Both the position numbers and the translations under genes were made by a program. 64,000 bases of DNA, taken from positions 186,001 through 250,000 of the forward strand of contig JAJRRU010000032.1 of assembly GCA_024279135.1 (NCBI GenBank). Reading direction: 5' to 3'. This document shows positions 60,156-64,000 of the stretch, one piece after another; position 1 is the stretch's first letter, and each line of letters begins with the position of its first letter. Under the pieces are notes generated by a model that was given only the letters and a program-made list of their open reading frames with translations, was not told where the DNA came from and ran no database searches. Source of the DNA: Alphaproteobacteria bacterium. GTDB lineage: Bacteria > Pseudomonadota > Alphaproteobacteria > Rhodospirillales > Casp-alpha2.

Positions 60156-61406
60156 ATGTCTTCACTCAAGCCGGTTCGCGGCACACACGATTTGTTACCC
60201 GACGATATTGCCCGTCACCGCATGGTCACCGATACGGCGGAGCGTATTTCCGCACTATATGCTTACCGCGAAATTGCCACACCTATTTTTGAGTCCACCC
60301 AGGTGTTCTCGCGGACCCTGGGCGATACCTCCGATGTGGTGACCAAGGAAATGTACACCTTTGCGGACAAGGGCAAAGGCAGCGACACCTTGACCCTGCG
60401 CCCGGAAAATACCGCCAGTGTCATGCGGGCTTTCATGTCCAACGGTATGGCACGCGAGGTTCCTTGCCGGTTTTTTTATCGTGGTCCCATGTTCCGTTAC
60501 GAGCGCCCGCAAAAAGGCCGCCAACGGCAATTCCACCAGATCGGCATTGAATGTATCGGTATCGCAGATGCCCTGGGCGACGTAGAGGTTATTGCCACCG
60601 GTGCGCATATCCTGAAGGAACTGGGGGTGTTGGACCGTACTACCCTGGAGATTAATACCCTGGGTGACAACGAAAGCCGTGATACGTATCGTACCAGACT
60701 GGTTGAGTATTTCAGCCGCTATGAGCAAAGCCTGTCCCATGACAGCCGCCAGCGATTAACCCGAAACCCCATGCGAATTCTGGATTCCAAGGACGAGAGC
60801 GACCGGGAAATCGTCGCCGGTGCCCCGGAAATGGGCGATGCCATGAACCATACGTCACGGGTATTTTTTGACAAGGTTCTGGAACACCTGGATTTATTGG
60901 GCATCAATTATCGGAAAAATTCCCGGCTGGTGCGCGGGCTGGATTATTATTGCCACACGGCTTTTGAATTTGTCACCACCGAACTTGGCGCACAAGGCGC
61001 GGTCATGGCGGGTGGGCGTTATGATGGTCTGATCGCCCAGATGGGTGGTCCGGCCACCCCCGGGGTTGGCTGGGCGGCTGGTGTTGAACGGCTGGCCATG
61101 ATGATCGAGCAACCGGCCATCTCTAACCGGCCGATCAGCGTTGTACCGCTCGGCGAGGCGGCATTCAAGGTGGCCTGCAAACTGGTCGATCAATTGCGTC
61201 ATGGCAATTTCAGCATTGATTTCAGCGTTTCGGGAAATATGAAAAAACGAATGAAGCGGGCTAATGCCATCGGTGCGGTTGCGGCCCTGATTTTGGGTGA
61301 GGATGAACTGGACCGTGATGTTGTCACGGTTCGAAACATGCACAGTGGAGAGCAGACTGAGGTGGCTCTATCTTCGATTGAAGAGCACCTGACCTGCTAT
61401 AAATAG
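60156..61406 (+). CDS. hisS: Histidyl-tRNA synthetase
   Basis: 416 residues from the ATG at 60156 (GGGAAA upstream). A class II synthetase: LKPVRGTHDLLPDD at the N-terminus, motif 2 with FRYERPQKGRQRQFHQIGIE, LVRGLDYYCHTAFEF (the His A motif) and motif 3 GWAAGVERLAM. The C-terminal anticodon domain ends with VRNMHSGEQTEVALS. Thirteen bases after ispG, five before hemA. Confidence 0.97.
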   Translation: MSSLKPVRGTHDLLPDDIARHRMVTDTAERISALYAYREIATPIFESTQVFSRTLGDTSDVVTKEMYTFADKGKGSDTLTLRPENTASVMRAFMSNGMAREVPCRFFYRGPMFRYERPQKGRQRQFHQIGIECIGIADALGDVEVIATGAHILKELGVLDRTTLEINTLGDNESRDTYRTRLVEYFSRYEQSLSHDSRQRLTRNPMRILDSKDESDREIVAGAPEMGDAMNHTSRVFFDKVLEHLDLLGINYRKNSRLVRGLDYYCHTAFEFVTTELGAQGAVMAGGRYDGLIAQMGGPATPGVGWAAGVERLAMMIEQPAISNRPISVVPLGEAAFKVACKLVDQLRHGNFSIDFSVSGNMKKRMKRANAIGAVAALILGEDELDRDVVTVRNMHSGEQTEVALSSIEEHLTCYK

Positions 61407-61410
61407 CTAT

Positions 61411-62697
61411 ATGAACGGAACGACAGACAATTATCTGATTCCGTTTGTGGTGGGTGCCAATCACCGCTCGTGCGGGCTTTCCATGCGTGATCGGTTATTT
61501 ATTGAAGACCCCATGGTGCCCGAATTTCTACACCGGCTGCGAGACCAGGGACTAACTCAGGCGCTGGTGTTGTCGACCTGTGACCGGGTCGAGGTGCAGG
61601 GTGTGCACGAGGACCCGAACAGTATTATCCCCGTTATCCAGCAGGCCCTTGCCGATCATGGTGAGATGGACAGTGCGGCGTTTGGCGACCAGCTCTATGG
61701 CCTGACCGGCGGGGATGCATTACGCCATATTCTGCGGGTTGCCAGTTCACTGGACAGCCAGGTTATTGGCGAGCCTCAAGTGCTTGGTCAGGTCAAGGCT
61801 GCACACCGTATGGCTCGTGAGGCCGGTACGCTGGGCGGGGCGTTCGAAACAATTTTGCAGGACGCCTACAACACTGCCAAACGGGTGCGTAGTGAAACCG
61901 CCATTGGTGAGCGGGCGGTCTCTATTGCGGCGGCGGCCGTGCAACTGGCTCGCGATGTACAGGGCGACCTTGAAAAATGCCGTGCCTTACTGGTCGGCGA
62001 CGCCGAAATGGGTGAGATGGTTGCCGCCCAGTTGCTGAGCGCCGGTATCGATGTGCTGAGTGTCATGAATGATCGCACCCCCCAACGGGCCCGGGATGCG
62101 GCCCGCAGGCTCGACTGTCATGCCGCGCCCTGGGAAAATCTTTCGGGTGAACTTGAGAAGTCAGACATTCTCATCATGGCTCTGGGGCGCAGGCAATATA
62201 CCATTAATTCCGATATGATCCACAGTGCGCTGGCCGGTCACCGGCGCAAACTGATGTATATTATCGATCTGGCCCTGCCCGGTGATGTGGACCCGGCAGT
62301 CAACCGCATCGATGCTGCGTTTCTTTACGATCTGGGTGATCTGGAAAGGGTTGCCATGGAGGGTATGTCGCACCGTGAAGGCGAGGCCCGTCACGCCGAG
62401 GATATTATTGATCAGGCCCTGACCTCAATTGGCCGCGATACCGCCGAACGGGCCGCCGTACCGGTTCTGAGCAGGCTCCGCGCCCATGTGGAAGGCTTGC
62501 GCGATCTTGCGCTGAATGATGCCGGAGGCGACGCGGAAAAAGCCACTCGCTTGCTGGCCAATCGATTATTGCATGACCCCAGCGTGGTCTTGCGACACAT
62601 CGCGCTCAATCAGGACGACGGGGAACTCGAAGCCGCCGAACACATGATTGAGTACCTGTTCGGGCTGGATAATAAAACCCATAACGGAGATAAATAA
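61411..62697 (+). CDS. hemA: Glutamyl-tRNA reductase
   Basis: 428 residues. It reduces glutamyl-tRNA(Glu) to glutamate-1-semialdehyde with NADPH, the first step to heme by the C5 route. Most classic Alphaproteobacteria use ALA synthase instead, so this route is notable. Catalytic Cys is C57 in STCDRVE (the family usually has STCNRTE). [20 protein letters not shown], the NADPH region [17 protein letters not shown], and the dimerisation C-terminus are present. GATAAA spacing to prfA is one base. Within a hisS-hemA-prfA-prmC run. Confidence 0.94.
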   Translation: MNGTTDNYLIPFVVGANHRSCGLSMRDRLFIEDPMVPEFLHRLRDQGLTQALVLSTCDRVEVQGVHEDPNSIIPVIQQALADHGEMDSAAFGDQLYGLTGGDALRHILRVASSLDSQVIGEPQVLGQVKAAHRMAREAGTLGGAFETILQDAYNTAKRVRSETAIGERAVSIAAAAVQLARDVQGDLEKCRALLVGDAEMGEMVAAQLLSAGIDVLSVMNDRTPQRARDAARRLDCHAAPWENLSGELEKSDILIMALGRRQYTINSDMIHSALAGHRRKLMYIIDLALPGDVDPAVNRIDAAFLYDLGDLERVAMEGMSHREGEARHAEDIIDQALTSIGRDTAERAAVPVLSRLRAHVEGLRDLALNDAGGDAEKATRLLANRLLHDPSVVLRHIALNQDDGELEAAEHMIEYLFGLDNKTHNGDK

Positions 62698-62698
62698 G

Positions 62699-63778
62699 GT
62701 GAATTTAGAAGAGAGTCTGGACCGGGTCCTGGCCCGACATGAAGAACTTGCTGCCCTGTTGGCCGATCCGGTTCTGGCAGGCACAGAAACCTATGTGGAT
62801 TATTCGAAGGAATATGCCGCCTTGCAACCGGTTGTCGATGTGGTGACAGATTACCGTCAGGCCTTGAGCGTGCAGGACGATCTGGAAGACATGATTGCTG
62901 ATGCGGGGTCCGACAAGGACATGGCCGATCTGGCGGGCGAAGAATTACAGGAACTGAAAGAAAAGTTGCCCGGTCTGGAGCGTGAGGTTCAGTTAATGTT
63001 GCTGCCTGCCGATGAAGCCGATGCCAAGAACGCCATTCTTGAAATCAGGGCTGGTACGGGTGGCGATGAGGCCGCCCTGTTCGCGGCCGATTTATATCGC
63101 ATGTACCAGCGCTATGCCGAGGCCCACGGCTGGAAATTTGAGGTCATCGATGTGACGGAAAACGAAATTGGCGGATTTCGTGAGGCCATCGCTTCGATCC
63201 GGGGGAATAATGTGTTTGCCCGCCTGAAATTTGAATCCGGGGTGCACCGGGTTCAGCGCGTTCCGGTTACCGAGTCGGGTGGGCGCATTCATACCTCTGC
63301 GGCAACCGTCGCGGTTCTGCCCGAGGCCGAAGACGTTGATGTGGAAATTCATGATAAGGATCTGCGCATCGATACCTACCGTTCGCAGGGTGCCGGCGGC
63401 CAGCACGTCAATACCACCGACAGCGCCATCCGTATTACCCACCTGCCTACGGGTGTTGTGGTGACCTGTCAGGACCAAAGCTCGCAACACAAAAACAAGG
63501 CTCGCGCCATGCAGGTCCTGCGGACCCGGTTGTACGATGCCGAACGCCAGCGCCTGGAGCAGGAGCGCGCATCAAGCCGCAAAAGTCAGGTCGGTTCCGG
63601 GGACCGGTCCGAGCGTATCCGGACCTACAATTTCCCCCAGGGCCGGGTAACCGATCACCGTATTCAGATAACCTTGCATAAACTGGACCGTTATCTGGCT
63701 GGCGAAATGGACGAGATCATCGAAGCTCTGATTGCCGCTGACAGGGCTGAAAAACTGGCTGAGATTTCAACCTCGTGA
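62699..63778 (+). CDS. prfA: Peptide chain release factor 1
   Basis: 359 residues from the GTG at 62699, nine bases after GGAGA within the end of hemA; an earlier in-frame start would overlap hemA. RF1 reads UAA and UAG. GGQ loop at about 233-235 in [22 protein letters not shown] (split: [20 protein letters not shown]) and the [18 protein letters not shown] region of the recognition domain. The stop overlaps the prmC GTG by four bases, coupling RF1 to the enzyme that methylates its GGQ glutamine. Confidence 0.97.
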   Translation: MNLEESLDRVLARHEELAALLADPVLAGTETYVDYSKEYAALQPVVDVVTDYRQALSVQDDLEDMIADAGSDKDMADLAGEELQELKEKLPGLEREVQLMLLPADEADAKNAILEIRAGTGGDEAALFAADLYRMYQRYAEAHGWKFEVIDVTENEIGGFREAIASIRGNNVFARLKFESGVHRVQRVPVTESGGRIHTSAATVAVLPEAEDVDVEIHDKDLRIDTYRSQGAGGQHVNTTDSAIRITHLPTGVVVTCQDQSSQHKNKARAMQVLRTRLYDAERQRLEQERASSRKSQVGSGDRSERIRTYNFPQGRVTDHRIQITLHKLDRYLAGEMDEIIEALIAADRAEKLAEISTS

Positions 63779-64000
63779 GACCTGGAGAACCCAATGGGCT
63801 TCCTGAAACACTTGATAAGACGCTTGGTGAGGCAAATGAGGATGTGGCAAAGATGCTCAAAGACGCTGGCATTGACAGCGCAAGGCTCGACGCCCGGCTG
63901 ATTGTGTCATTTGCGGCAGGTCTGGAGCCCTCGGCAGTTTTGATACGCGGTGGGTTGCGGCTGGATGACCAATGTTGTGATAAAATTCAGGCTATGACCA
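63775..64000 (+). CDS. prmC: Release factor glutamine methyltransferase, N-terminus (runs off the right edge)
   Basis: 75 codons from a GTG overlapping the prfA stop (GTGA). The visible part, [23 protein letters not shown], is the typical N-terminal helical domain of PrmC, which positions the GGQ loop of RF1/RF2 for methylation. The SAM-binding and NPPY motifs lie beyond the window. Position directly after prfA supports the assignment. Confidence 0.85.
   Translation, partial: MRPGEPNGLPETLDKTLGEANEDVAKMLKDAGIDSARLDARLIVSFAAGLEPSAVLIRGGLRLDDQCCDKIQAMT

Overview
The window is chromosomal DNA of a mid-GC Alphaproteobacterium, probably a free-living aquatic member of or near the Rhodospirillales. 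The class assignment rests on gene neighbourhoods: glutaredoxin - nitrilase - DUF1178 - ubiG - lysC - ptsP; a RodZ-like gene followed by ispG and hisS; a small SRP RNA directly before dnaX; dapD-dapE beside a pyrimidine 5'-nucleotidase; and an NDUFAF5/BioC-like methyltransferase divergent from comF. The genus is inference.

Layout. 1-3.3 kb: the glycerol kinase 3' end, two bacteriohemerythrins, and a small AT-rich islet between tRNA-Val(GAC) and a 36-bp copy of that tRNA's 3' end. The islet holds three small membrane or secreted protein genes, one of only 48 codons. 3.3-11.9 kb: an amgK-like kinase and acnA, a sodium:solute symporter, a four-hairpin RNA candidate with anti-Shine-Dalgarno loops, an MFS transporter, nudC and a lipoprotein. 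11.9-20.9 kb: SRP RNA, dnaX, ybaB-recR and rmuC. The usual dnaX-ybaB-recR run is split by 4.9 kb of opposite-strand genes: an OsmC-domain fragment, an AT-rich gene with a HEPN-like motif, a hydrolase-OsmC fusion, a soluble CZB chemoreceptor and a PolB-like exonuclease.

20.9-29.5 kb: def-fmt, a tandem pair of unrecognised paralogues, truA, two membrane proteins and dapD-dapE with a HAD nucleotidase. 29.5-34 kb: a PAS-GAF-GGDEF diguanylate cyclase followed by two tandem DUF2336 proteins, apparently one operon. 34-45.9 kb: purB; an arsenate-resistance pair (ArsJ-associated GAPDH and the ArsJ exporter) translationally coupled to an acid-ceramidase-like hydrolase; a thioesterase; a quinone reductase; a threonine synthase; a phosphodiesterase and a glycerophosphodiesterase; radC-map-sfsA. 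45.9-64 kb: methyltransferase/comF, a MASE3 histidine kinase with a single-domain response regulator, grx-nit, a methyltransferase, DUF1178, ubiG, lysC, ptsP, the RodZ-like gene with a long Glu/Pro-rich repeat linker, ispG, hisS, hemA, prfA and the start of prmC.

Most of the window is core housekeeping: protein maturation and release (def, fmt, map, prfA, prmC), lysine and threonine synthesis, heme, isoprenoid and ubiquinone synthesis, and DNA replication and recombination. The accessory signals worth following are the tRNA-bounded islet, the anti-SD hairpin RNA, the insertion splitting dnaX from ybaB-recR, the ArsJ-linked hydrolase, the GGDEF-DUF2336 operon and the unknown paralogue pair. 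I see no CRISPR array, prophage, transposase or integrase. Where several start codons are possible I chose by ribosome-binding site and family N-terminus and say so.
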